Assembly (NCBI GenBank): GCA_017519005.1
Contig: JAFWTG010000026.1
Span: 1 to 40,450, forward strand
Direction of reading: 5' to 3'
DNA from: Oscillospiraceae bacterium
GTDB lineage: Bacteria; Bacillota; Clostridia; Oscillospirales; Oscillospiraceae
Length of the DNA: 40,450 nt
The notes beneath the pieces were generated by a model. The model was not told where the DNA came from. It saw only the letters and a list, made by a program, of their open reading frames with translations, and searched no databases. The translations under genes and the position numbers were made by a program. Position 1 is the stretch's first letter. Each line of letters starts with the position of its first letter. This document shows positions 32,962 through 40,450 of the stretch, one piece after another.

Positions 32962-34233
32962 ATGAAGGATTTTGTAATCAAGGGCCATCTGGTCGACAGC
33001 GAGAGCCCAGATCGGCTGCGCTGCCTGGAAAACGGCTATCTGGTGGTGACCGACGGTCTCTGCCGGGGCGTCTTCCCTGCCCTTCCCGAGCGCTGGGCTT
33101 CCCTGCCGCTGGCAGACTTCGGCGACCGGCTGGTGGTCCCCGGCATGTGCGATCTCCACGTCCACGCCGGGCAGTTTGCCTTTCGGGGTCTGGGCATGGA
33201 TCTGGAGCTGCTGGAATGGCTCGACACCTACACCTTCCCGGAGGAGGCGAAATTCAAGGACCTCGCCTACGCGGAGCTGGTCTATGACGCCTTCGTCTCC
33301 GTGCTGCGGCGCTCCTGCACCACCCGGGCCTCGATCTTCGCCACGATCCACCCGGAGGCAACGCTGCTGCTGATGGAAAAGCTGGAGGCCTCCGGCCTTC
33401 GAACGCTGGTGGGCAAGGTGAATATGGACCGCAACTGCCCGGACCCGGTGCGGGAGCCGGACGTGGCAACCGCCCTCCGGACCACGGAGGACTGGATTTG
33501 CGCGGCCCTGTCGCGCTTTCAGCACACGCGGCCCATCCTGACGCCCCGCTTCATCCCCACCTGCTCCGACGCGCTCATGGAGGGGCTGAAGGGCCTGCAG
33601 CGCAAATACGGCCTGCCCACCCAGAGCCATCTCAGCGAGAACTACGGGGAGATCGCCTGGGTCAGGGAGCTCTCCCCCGACGCGGACCACTACGGCGACG
33701 CCTATGACCGCTTCGGCATGTTCGGCGGGGACCACCGCTGCATCATGGCCCACTGCGTTCACTCCGGCGACGAGGAGCTGGAGCTGATTCGCCGGAACGG
33801 GGTCTTCATCGCCCACAGCCCGGAATCCAATATGAACATCGCCTCCGGCGTCGCGCCGATCTCCCGCTATCTGGCGATGGGCCTGCGCGTGGGACTGGCC
33901 ACGGATTTGGCCGGGGGCAGCCAAGAGAGCATGCTGCGGGCCATGATGCACGCGATCCAGGCCAGCAAGCTGCGCTGGCGGCTGCTGGACGAGCGCGTGG
34001 CGCCCCTGACGGCGGCTCAGGCCTTCTGGCTGGCTACGGCCGGCGGCGGCGAGTTCTTCGGCAAGGTGGGCCGCTTCCTGGAGGGCTATGAGTTCGACGC
34101 CCTGGTATTCGACGACAGCGCGCTTCTCCACGCGATTCCGCTGGACCTGCCCAGCCGCCTGGAACGCCTCATCTATCTGGGCGACGACCGGAATCTCTGC
34201 GCGAAATACGTGGCCGGCCAGAGGCTGTTTTAA
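32962..34233 (+). CDS. guaD: Guanine deaminase (amidohydrolase family)
   Basis: The 423-residue cytoplasmic zinc hydrolase converts guanine to xanthine and ammonia in purine salvage. The amidohydrolase metal motifs are present: the GMCDLHVHAGQ loop with His66 and His68, SHLSEN, HCVHSGDEE, and ATDLAGGS carrying the metal Asp. PGMCDLHVHAGQFAFRG and SHLSENYGEIAWV are the forms found in Firmicute guanine deaminases. It has the full family length. GGAGGG lies 6 bp before the chosen ATG; the frame runs upstream but without a start signal. gpmI follows 68 bp later with its own promoter, so coupling is loose. Other aminohydrolases (for example of chlorinated triazines or S-adenosylhomocysteine) share the fold; I hold guanine as most likely. 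Confidence 0.85.
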   Translation: MKDFVIKGHLVDSESPDRLRCLENGYLVVTDGLCRGVFPALPERWASLPLADFGDRLVVPGMCDLHVHAGQFAFRGLGMDLELLEWLDTYTFPEEAKFKDLAYAELVYDAFVSVLRRSCTTRASIFATIHPEATLLLMEKLEASGLRTLVGKVNMDRNCPDPVREPDVATALRTTEDWICAALSRFQHTRPILTPRFIPTCSDALMEGLKGLQRKYGLPTQSHLSENYGEIAWVRELSPDADHYGDAYDRFGMFGGDHRCIMAHCVHSGDEELELIRRNGVFIAHSPESNMNIASGVAPISRYLAMGLRVGLATDLAGGSQESMLRAMMHAIQASKLRWRLLDERVAPLTAAQAFWLATAGGGEFFGKVGRFLEGYEFDALVFDDSALLHAIPLDLPSRLERLIYLGDDRNLCAKYVAGQRLF

Positions 34234-34240
34234 TTTCCTC

Positions 34241-34269
34241 TTGTGCTTTTCCAAAAAATATAGTAGAAT
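34241..34269 (+). promoter_or_regulatory. Promoter of gpmI
   Basis: TTGTGC (34241-34246), 17-bp spacer, TAGAAT (34264-34269). CGGAGG lies 7 bp before the gpmI ATG at 34302. The promoter begins 8 bp after the guanine deaminase stop, and no terminator is seen between them. Confidence 0.6.
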
Positions 34270-34301
34270 AGATACAATTTGAATGAACGGAGGATACCCC
34301 A

Positions 34302-35873
34302 ATGAAAAAACCCATTGTTCTGGTGATTATGGACGGCGTCGGCAAGGGCGACGGCGGCCCCGGCGACGCGGTGGCCCAGGCCAAAACCCCCAATCTGGAC
34401 CGTCTGTTTGCCACCTGCCCCTACACCTGGCTCAAAGCCCACGGCTCCGCCGTCGGTCTGCCCACCGACGACGATATGGGCAATTCCGAGGTTGGCCACA
34501 ACGCCCTCGGCTGCGGCCAGATCTACTCTCAGGGCGCCAAACTGGTGCAGGAGTCCATTGAGAACGGCTCCATCTATCAGTCCCCGGTCTGGCAGGAGCT
34601 GATTGCCAACTGCAAGGAGAACGGCAAAACCCTGCACTTCCTGGGTCTGCTCTCCGACGGCAACGTCCACTCCAACATCGGCCACCTGATCGCCCTGCTG
34701 CGCAAGGCCCGGGAGGAGGACCTGAAGAGCGTCTGCGTCCACGCCCTGCTGGACGGCCGCGACGTCCCCGCCACCTCCGCGCTGGAGTACGTCGACAAGA
34801 TTGAGGCCGTGCTGACGGAGCTCTCCGACGACGATCACAAGTATCGCATCGCCTCAGGCGGCGGCAGAATGAAGATCACCATGGACCGCTACCAGGCCAA
34901 CTGGGGCATGGTGGAAGCCGGCTGGAAGACCCACGTCCTCGGCGAAGGCCGTCAGTTCTCCTCCGCGCGGGAGGCCATCGAGACCTACCGGGCCGAAACC
35001 GGCGCCATCGACCAGGATCTGCCCGCCTTCGTCATTGCCAAGGACGGCGAGCCCGTGGGCCGCATCGAAAACGGCGACTCCGTGATCCTCTACAACTTCC
35101 GCGGCGACCGTGCCCAGGAAATCTCTCTGGCCTTCGACCGGAAGGACTTTGACAAGTTCGAGCGGCCCGGCTATACCGGCGTCAAGTTCGCCGGCATGCT
35201 GGAATACGACGGCGACCTGAAGATCCCCTACCATTACCTGGTTCAGCCCCCCGTCATCAAGAACACCCTGACTGAGGTGCTCTGCGCCGCGGGCGTCCGG
35301 GAATATGCTCTCTCCGAGACGCAGAAGTACGGCCACGTCACCTACTTCTGGAACGGAAACCGCTCCGGCAAGGTGGACGAGAAGCTGGAGGTCTACGAGG
35401 AGATCCCCTCCGACATCATCCCCTTCGAGTTCGCACCTAAGATGAAGGCCGCGGAGATCACCCAGCGCATGGTGGAGAACATGGCCGCGAAGAACTTCGA
35501 CTTCCTGCGCTGCAACTTCCCCAACGGCGACATGGTGGGTCACACCGGCGTCATGGAGGCCGTTATCACCGCCATGGAGGCCGTGGACGAGGGCGTCGGC
35601 AAGATCATTGAGGCCGCCGACAAGTACGGCTATCTGGTCTGCGTCACCGCCGACCACGGCAACGCCGATCAGATGCTGGAGACCAAGAAGGGCAAGACCT
35701 CGGTCCGCACAGCCCACAGCCTGAATCCGGTTCCCTTCATCATCTACGATCCCGAGGAGCGGCACGTTTTCAAAGAGGGACACTACGGCCTGGCCAACGT
35801 GGCCCCCACTCTGCTGAAGCTCATGGACATTGAAGCCCCCGCCTGCTGGGAGCCCTGCATGATCGAGAAATAA
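34302..35873 (+). CDS. gpmI: 2,3-bisphosphoglycerate-independent phosphoglycerate mutase
   Basis: The 523-residue glycolytic enzyme interconverts 3- and 2-phosphoglycerate through a phosphoserine and two Mn ions. The alkaline-phosphatase-like fold begins KKPIVLVIMDGVGKGD with metal Asp11. The nucleophile Ser62 lies in DDDMGNSEVGHNALG. DGRDVPATSALEYV and SGGGRMKITMDRY are substrate-site motifs, NFRGDRAQEIS is the arginine patch, and GDMVGHTGVMEAV and TADHGNAD carry the other metal ligands. Length is normal. The high GC3 of this gene is typical of a highly expressed housekeeping gene of this genome. A hairpin overlapping the downstream tRNA promoter may end its transcript. Confidence 0.97.
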   Translation: MKKPIVLVIMDGVGKGDGGPGDAVAQAKTPNLDRLFATCPYTWLKAHGSAVGLPTDDDMGNSEVGHNALGCGQIYSQGAKLVQESIENGSIYQSPVWQELIANCKENGKTLHFLGLLSDGNVHSNIGHLIALLRKAREEDLKSVCVHALLDGRDVPATSALEYVDKIEAVLTELSDDDHKYRIASGGGRMKITMDRYQANWGMVEAGWKTHVLGEGRQFSSAREAIETYRAETGAIDQDLPAFVIAKDGEPVGRIENGDSVILYNFRGDRAQEISLAFDRKDFDKFERPGYTGVKFAGMLEYDGDLKIPYHYLVQPPVIKNTLTEVLCAAGVREYALSETQKYGHVTYFWNGNRSGKVDEKLEVYEEIPSDIIPFEFAPKMKAAEITQRMVENMAAKNFDFLRCNFPNGDMVGHTGVMEAVITAMEAVDEGVGKIIEAADKYGYLVCVTADHGNADQMLETKKGKTSVRTAHSLNPVPFIIYDPEERHVFKEGHYGLANVAPTLLKLMDIEAPACWEPCMIEK

Positions 35874-35889
35874 GCCGAAGCAGGAAAAC

Positions 35890-35934
35890 AGCCTCCGGGG
35901 CAAGAAATGGTTGACATTTCCTGTCCCGGAGGCT
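35890..35934 (+). terminator. 20-bp hairpin after gpmI overlapping tRNA promoter
   Basis: Left arm 35890-35909 and right arm 35915-35934 match at 18 of 20 positions, one of the others being a G-T pair, with a GTTGA loop. No T run follows, so it is an atypical terminator. The right arm contains part of the tRNA-Arg promoter. Confidence 0.55.
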
Positions 35935-35939
35935 ATAAT
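35911..35939 (+). promoter_or_regulatory. Consensus promoter of tRNA-Arg
   Basis: TTGACA (35911-35916), 17-bp spacer, TATAAT (35934-35939): both hexamers match the sigma-A consensus exactly. The mature tRNA starts 18 bp later. Confidence 0.8.
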
Positions 35940-35957
35940 ATATGGGCGCATGAAAAT

Positions 35958-36034
35958 GCCCACGTAGCTCAGCTGGATAGAGCGGCCGCCTCCTAAGCGG
36001 CAGGTCGGAGGTTCGAATCCTCTCGTGGGTGCCA
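35958..36034 (+). tRNA. tRNA-Arg (anticodon CCT), CCA encoded
   Basis: A full cloverleaf can be drawn. The acceptor stem is GCCCACG/CGTGGGT (first pair G-T), the D arm GCTC...GAGC, and the anticodon arm GCCGC-CTCCTAA-GCGGC with anticodon CCT reading AGG. The T arm is GGAGG-TTCGAAT-CCTCT, with discriminator G and an encoded CCA. Confidence 0.95.
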
Positions 36035-36039
36035 GAAGC

Positions 36040-36090
36040 AACGCCGAAAACCTTTGTTTGCAAGGGTTTTCGGCGTTCTTTCTGCTTTTC
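36040..36090 (+). terminator. Intrinsic terminator of tRNA-Arg
   Basis: AACGCCGAAAACC pairs with GGTTTTCGGCGTT around an A/T-rich loop, followed by a T-rich tail (CTTTCTGCTTTTCC). It also faces the convergent 616-residue gene, whose stop is at 36125. Confidence 0.8.
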
Positions 36091-36124
36091 CTGCCGTGAC
36101 AGCTATCCTGCTGTACTGATCATT

Positions 36125-37975
36125 TCAACTTTTTACGAGCGGATTGTCAAGAACGGCTTCCTGACGTTTTTCGGGCAGCTCGACCTGGCCGCGCTGTTCC
36201 AGATCCACAAAATTGTTCTGCCCCCTCCTGGCGCCGCGCACCTCGTTGAAGCGGTCAACGAGTATCTGCGCCCTTGCCTTCGCAACATCGTCGCCGTTTT
36301 TGGCAACGATCGCAAGCGCGTCGAGCGCCAGATCCACCCTGGCCTTTCTCTCGGGATCGTTCTTTACGGACTTCTTTCCCTTGGTGAAGTTTTCCACCGC
36401 GGTGAAAACAGCATCGGAATCCTTCAGCTTTTTATCTGTCAGAACCTTTCTCAGCTCGTTCCAGGTCTTATCCTTGGCGGAAGCGTTCATGCGGGAGCCG
36501 AGCAGCTGGAGCTTCCGCTTCGCCTCATCGCTCACAGCATAGCGCTGTTTATCGCCGGTCATCAACTTGAACAGCTCAGAGGGTACTCCGCCCGTCAACA
36601 CCTTACGCACCCGATCCATGCCTTCGGCGCGGATGATCGCCTTGAACGCGGGGCGCTGTTTGAAGTTTGACGCGAGGATATGCGTAAATTCCAGGTTGAA
36701 GCCTTCCTGGCCCTCTTGCATCAGACGCAGCGAAGCCGCTGCCTTTGACAGGTAATCCACAAGCTTTTTGTCGCTTAAGCCTACGGCGTGCTTGCCCGTG
36801 TGCAGCTGATAATAGCGATTGCAGGTTCGCTTCGGCGGCAGACTAACGATATCGGAATACGGATTTTCACGGTTCATGGGGTTCGATACATTGCTGTTTT
36901 TCACCTTTTTGAACGTATCGAAATACGGAATCTTTTTCACGTTCCGCCCCGCATGGAAGTCCGTGATCTCCTGCTTGTTTCTGTAAACGCCCACGCCCGT
37001 GCGGACCGGAGTGGGACGGAAGAGCAGATCGCCGCCCGCCGGCGCGGTGGACTCCAGTGAGAGCGTGTAGTTTTTCCGTTCGAGCAGACCGTTCTCACCG
37101 GGGAGCTCCACTTCCACGTCCGCCGCGAGCACGTGATGCATATTGAACAGCTTCTTTTTGCCCTCCTCGACCGGCTGATCGCTGAAATCCAGCGTCTCGT
37201 GCGAGACTCGGTAAGTGCCGAGATGATTCGCTTCGCGGAAGGCATTGTTCTGCTTGATGAAATCCTCCATGATCGCAGCAAAGCTGCCGCAGTCCATCGG
37301 GTACAGGATACGCGTCTCCTTTTCCGGGTCCATATCCGCCATCTCGCGGTAGGAGCGCAGCGTGTTCTCGCACTGCATTTTATACTGTTCCGCGTACTGC
37401 TTTTCCTTCTCTCCGAGCTCGCCCCGCATGGCCTTTTGATACTGCAGCACGCCGCCGTTCAACTCCTGAAGCATCATATTCACCGGGCCGTAACCAAAGC
37501 CCAATAAACGGGAGGTCCTGCGCTTGGGCGGCACGTCGTTCGCAGAGAGGAAGCGCTTGAAGTTTTCCCTTCTGGAAGCCGGGATTTCCAGCGTTTCGAT
37601 GAGATCATCCACCAGCTGGGCCTTCTCAGCCGGCTGCATCATGCCGGAATTGATATTGTCGCACAGATTCTCCAGCTTATTGACCCTGTTTGGATCTATG
37701 TTGCCGTTCTCGTCCATTGAAGCGCGGATCATGCCGCGCACCAAATAGTTCATGTTGACGCGGATATCGAACTCCTGCCCCTCGAGTTCGGGATTGTTGT
37801 TGCCCGTGGAGATATATCTGCCCTTTTCAGGCAGGCGGACCTGCATCACGGTCTTTTCGCCCGCTTTCTCAAAACGCAGCAGTTCCTTCCCGAGCGGGGT
37901 TCTCTGCAGGGCTTCCGCCATCTTCTTTGAAATCACCGCGCCATGATAATTTGTGTTCTGTAATTCATTTGGCAT
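36125..37975 (-). CDS. 616-residue soluble protein of unknown function
   Basis: No family is recognised. ATG at 37975 gives MPNELQNTNYHG, with AGAGG 9 bp upstream; a TTG three codons earlier lies closer to that site and is less likely. No signal peptide or membrane helix. Residues about 1-150 are mixed, with MVQV-RLPEKGRYIS-like strands. About 160-250 is helical around CENTLRSYREMADMDPEKE. About 255-380 is beta-rich (HHVLAADVEVELPGENG). From about 400 it is helical and basic, and the C-terminal 100 residues are rich in Lys, Asp and Ala. In size, solubility and Met-Pro start it resembles the three other large unknown proteins in this window, but no shared module was found by eye. It is a single-gene unit directly after tRNA-Arg with its own promoter. 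Confidence 0.78.
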   Translation of the reverse strand: MPNELQNTNYHGAVISKKMAEALQRTPLGKELLRFEKAGEKTVMQVRLPEKGRYISTGNNNPELEGQEFDIRVNMNYLVRGMIRASMDENGNIDPNRVNKLENLCDNINSGMMQPAEKAQLVDDLIETLEIPASRRENFKRFLSANDVPPKRRTSRLLGFGYGPVNMMLQELNGGVLQYQKAMRGELGEKEKQYAEQYKMQCENTLRSYREMADMDPEKETRILYPMDCGSFAAIMEDFIKQNNAFREANHLGTYRVSHETLDFSDQPVEEGKKKLFNMHHVLAADVEVELPGENGLLERKNYTLSLESTAPAGGDLLFRPTPVRTGVGVYRNKQEITDFHAGRNVKKIPYFDTFKKVKNSNVSNPMNRENPYSDIVSLPPKRTCNRYYQLHTGKHAVGLSDKKLVDYLSKAAASLRLMQEGQEGFNLEFTHILASNFKQRPAFKAIIRAEGMDRVRKVLTGGVPSELFKLMTGDKQRYAVSDEAKRKLQLLGSRMNASAKDKTWNELRKVLTDKKLKDSDAVFTAVENFTKGKKSVKNDPERKARVDLALDALAIVAKNGDDVAKARAQILVDRFNEVRGARRGQNNFVDLEQRGQVELPEKRQEAVLDNPLVKS

Positions 37976-38019
37976 ATCACGCAACCTCTTTTTCTTTCGA
38001 TTCGGTTGGATTTGCTTTT

Positions 38020-38048
38020 AATTTATCAGCTTTTATGGGCTTTGTCAA
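38020..38048 (-). promoter_or_regulatory. Sigma-A promoter of the 616-residue gene
   Basis: On minus: TTGACA (38043-38048), 17-bp spacer, TAAATT (38020-38025), about 45 bp before the ATG. Confidence 0.7.
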
Positions 38049-38162
38049 TATCGATCTATGAAAAACCGGCGTATCGGTATCCCGGACCGTTCAAGCAAAT
38101 GCTCATATTTTGACCATCAGGCAGGATTTCCCGAAATGTTCAGAAGCGCTTGCACAAATTTC

Positions 38163-38192
38163 TTGACACAAGCTTTCCTGTTTTGATAAATA
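38163..38192 (+). promoter_or_regulatory. Promoter of the papain-like lipoprotein gene
   Basis: TTGACA (38163-38168), 18-bp spacer, TAAATA (38187-38192), about 48 bp before the ATG at 38241. The surrounding sequence is clearly more AT-rich than the metabolic genes. Confidence 0.55.
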
Positions 38193-38240
38193 GACATATC
38201 GTTCGAAACAAGAAAAAACTGATACGGTTTGGAGGTTGCT

Positions 38241-40072
38241 ATGAAAAGAATCCTTGCTTCGCTGCTGTTGGTCGTACTGGCGACCTCAATGATGTTCACT
38301 GCGTGCACGACAAACACGCCCAATGCAGAATCATCAAATCATCCAAATACGGAAGCATCGCTTCCAAGCACGGAATCACCGGATCATTCCGATCCTGCGG
38401 AAAGTACGGAAGCCCCGGATGCTTCCGGATACGTCAACCCGGAGGACTGGAGCGACGATTGGGCCTCGCGTCCCATTCCGTCAAGCTTCGACCTGAGAAG
38501 CGTAGACACAGACGGCGACGGCGTTGGGGACCGCTGCTACGTGACGCCGGTAAAGCTTCAAAATCCATACGGTACGTGCTGGGGCTTTGCCGCGACTGCG
38601 GCCGTGGAGATCAGTCTTTTGGGCTCCGTTTATGATTATGACCCGAACGCATACACCTGGCTGGACTTATCTGAAAAGCAGCTTGCCTATTTTGCACACA
38701 TGCCGAACCCGGCAAACGGCGAAGGATATCACCCGAACGTTGAATTGATGTCCAACGTATACTCCGGCGGGCAGGTATTTCTTGCCACGTCCACCTTTGC
38801 GCAGGGGATCGGCCCTTCCGATGAATCATCGAACCCCTTGTTCGAGTATCACGGCAATCAAATAGTTATGCAGCAGCGGTATTTTAACGGCGCCTATCAG
38901 CCGTTCTGCTACAGCGATCTGGACGACTGGAACATCCCCGAGGAATATCGCTTCTACCAGGACTACGTGCTGTCGGAGTCGATTTTTATCCCTTCCCCGG
39001 TCCTGGCCGAGAACACGATGTACGCAGGATACAACGAAGAAGGAACGCTGGAAATCAAAAAACAGCTTCTGCAAAAACGCGGCGTTGCAATCGGCTTCCA
39101 GGCGGATACCTCAAGGCCAAATCAGGATCTGCAGGAGGACGGAATCTATCTGAGCACGAAAAACTGGGCTCATTACACCTGGGAATACACCGGGGCCAAT
39201 CATGGCGTCACGATCATAGGCTGGGACGACAATTATCCAAAGGAAAATTTCATAGCGGGTCATCAGCCTGAAGAAAACGGCGCATGGCTTGTGAAAAACA
39301 GCTGGGGCTCCGGGGAAGAAGATTTTCCGAACAAAGGTAACGGAAGCTGGGGAATTCCCGTCCAGAAACAGGACGCGAAGGGAAATCCCGTCTTTGACGA
39401 AAACGGCGAGCCCGTCATGGTGGGATCAGGGTATTTCTGGATTTCCTACTACGACAGGTCGATCTCAACCCCTGAGGCGCTTGTTTTCAACTACGCCCTT
39501 TCTCAGGATCAAATCAATCAGCACGACTATATGCCTGTCATTGCTTACTTAAAAGTAGTACTGGCGGAATACACCGGAGAAGAACAGAGACCGCAGCTCG
39601 AAGTCCGCGCAAAAGGCAATATCCCGCTGACCGAAGGGATTCATTATTCCGCTGAATACATCAACAACGTCAATTGCGGCGTGGGAAAGATTCTGGTGAA
39701 AGGAATCGGCGACTGTGTCAATCCCGACAATCCGTCCCCGTTGGTTTCTTTTTTGTAATCGTTCCCGCAAAGGCGCAGTTAACGTCTGTCACGGCCAACG
39801 GCAGCACCATTCACGTGAAGGTCGGAGATATGTGGGACACCGGAATCTCGTATTACGAAGTCGAATACTGCAAAAAGGGCGCAAACGAATGGACCGTCCT
39901 AAAGCTTGAAAACGAGCAAACACAGATCTCGGTGGACGGATTTGAAGCAGGCGAATATCTGTTCCGGGCCAGAGCCTTCCTGGACACAACATCAATTGAA
40001 GACAAAACTCCCGTGATTTTGAAATTATATAACGGCGCATACAGCGATGAGGTATCTGTCACCGTCAATTAA
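38241..40072 (+). CDS. Papain-like (C1A) cysteine peptidase lipoprotein with -1 frameshift
   Basis: The first frame (38241-39758) starts MKRILASLLLVVLATSMMFTAC, with a lipobox-like FTAC and Cys22 as the likely lipid anchor, then a Ser/Pro/Glu-rich linker. The C1A domain has the full catalytic set: Gln and Cys113 in KLQNPYGTCWGF, His321 in ANHGVTIIGW, and Asn353 in LVKNSWGSG. GGAGG lies 5 bp before the ATG. The frame ends at TAA 39756 in the middle of an Ig/fibronectin-like region. The -1 frame continues from FVIVPAKAQLTSVTANG to 40072 with YYEVEYCKKGANEW and the YLFRARAFLD strand of a fibronectin type III domain. The heptamer T-TTT-TTG at 39749-39755 sits directly before the stop, so ribosomal slippage, a T-run indel or a sequencing error all fit. 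The coordinates span both frames. Confidence 0.8.
39749..39758 (+). other. Slippery heptamer next to stop codon
   Basis: T-TTT-TTG in the zero frame (codons TTT, TTG), then TAA. Slipping back by one base re-pairs both tRNAs with TTT and continues in the frame encoding VIVPAKAQ. No strong hairpin was seen just downstream, which weakens the case for programmed frameshifting. Confidence 0.55.
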
Positions 40073-40090
40073 TACCAGGTTTTCATAAAC

Positions 40091-40135
40091 AATGGGCGCG
40101 TTGCAAGTCAACACTTGCAGCGCGCCCAATTTTAT
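40091..40135 (+). terminator. Terminator after the papain-like gene
   Basis: GGGCGCGTTGCAAGT pairs with ACTTGCAGCGCGCCC (one mismatch) around a CAAC loop, followed by AATTTTAT. It faces the convergent partial gene on minus. Confidence 0.8.
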
Positions 40136-40194
40136 GGATTACTCAGGGAATGAAACGCAGACCTGCGTTTTGGTCTCAGCCCGCGCCTGTCGTC

Positions 40195-40450
40195 TTAATT
40201 CGCGGCGGCCACGGCGTCCACGTAGTGGAGCAGGGCGTTCATCAGGGCCAGCTCCTCCTGGGAGGTATTGGGATTCTCCCGTGCGGCCTTGATGTGGCCC
40301 TCCACGGACCAGATCGCCGGCGTGCCCCAGGCCGCGCCGTCCACCAGCGCGCTGACCTCGTAGGCCGTCCGCATATTGCGGGCAGTCAGTCCGCTGTAGC
40401 TCGCCTCGTAGACCCGCCCTTGGTTCTCGGCGTCCAGGTCGATCACCGCG
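40195..40450 (-). CDS. C-terminal fragment of a secreted/surface protein, start outside window
   Basis: The minus-strand frame is open to the window edge; only the last 84 or so codons are seen. They read YSGLTARNMRTAYEVSA, WSVEGHIKAAREN, and ELALMNALLHYVDAVAAAN. This matches the closing domain found on many clostridial secreted proteins, where LSAKDM, YSV-x-x-Y and LLNYG-AAQ occur in that order. The role of that domain is unknown. A GTG at 40446 is in frame but is probably internal. Confidence 0.7.
   Translation of the reverse strand, partial: AVIDLDAENQGRVYEASYSGLTARNMRTAYEVSALVDGAAWGTPAIWSVEGHIKAARENPNTSQEELALMNALLHYVDAVAAAN

Noticed and set aside
35958-37975. Integrated element at tRNA-Arg
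   Set aside because: A large orphan gene follows the tRNA, but no integrase and no repeat of the tRNA 3' end was found in the window.

Overview
The window looks like chromosome of a GC-rich, low-copy-repeat Firmicute, most likely a gut-type Clostridia (Oscillospiraceae-like). The grounds are strong AGGAGG-type ribosome binding sites, consensus sigma-A promoters with 17-bp spacers, a SpoIIE-type phosphatase, a clostridial iron-sulfur aldo/keto reductase, large repeat-built surface proteins, and the YSDD-type reverse transcriptase style common in these genomes. The assignment rests on protein style, not on a marker gene.

Layout, left to right. (1) 1-2152: 3' part of a surface protein with Cys-x-x-Cys units and Tyr-rich C-terminal repeats, then a terminator and a 159-bp element with 20-bp perfect terminal inverted repeats. 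(2) 2418-5249, minus: a four-gene redox/hydrolase operon (small helical protein, alpha/beta hydrolase, Fe-S aldo/keto reductase, flavodoxin). Its promoter is back to back with a second promoter that carries a 22-bp perfect palindrome. (3) 5547-9521, minus: a 1324-residue protein of unknown role with a lipid-kinase/HipA-like catalytic core. (4) 9786-15874, minus: MscS channel downstream of a 1708-residue membrane-anchored protein with about 14 Ig-like repeats. (5) 16055-19441: divergent SpoIIE-type phosphatase and aminopeptidase C. (6) 19576-25894, plus: two large unknown proteins in one operon that share a roughly 120-residue HGG module. (7) 25963-32810, minus: PI-PLC-like protein, a 170-residue unknown, a reverse transcriptase preceded by a long inverted-repeat RNA element, a PreA-like Fe-S flavoprotein, and an ABC exporter with a small membrane protein. 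(8) 32962-36034, plus: guanine deaminase, phosphoglycerate mutase, tRNA-Arg(CCT). (9) 36125-40072: another large unknown cytosolic-looking protein, and a papain-like lipoprotein whose 3' part is in the -1 frame after a slippery heptamer. (10) 40195-end, minus: C-terminal piece of a surface protein.

The most unusual content is of two kinds. First, four large proteins (1324, 670, 1425 and 616 residues) have no signal peptide, no membrane segment and no clear family, and all begin Met-Pro. Two of them share a repeated module and one carries a kinase-like core. Second, the reverse transcriptase has a retron-like layout: a 17-bp inverted repeat enclosing about 107 nt of structured sequence just 5' of its ribosome binding site, with a small conserved-looking protein gene upstream. 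Neither function can be proved from sequence alone.

Metabolic genes (gpmI, guanine deaminase, pepC, PreA-like) are ordinary housekeeping or purine/pyrimidine salvage functions. No CRISPR array, rRNA, phage integrase or transposase gene was seen.
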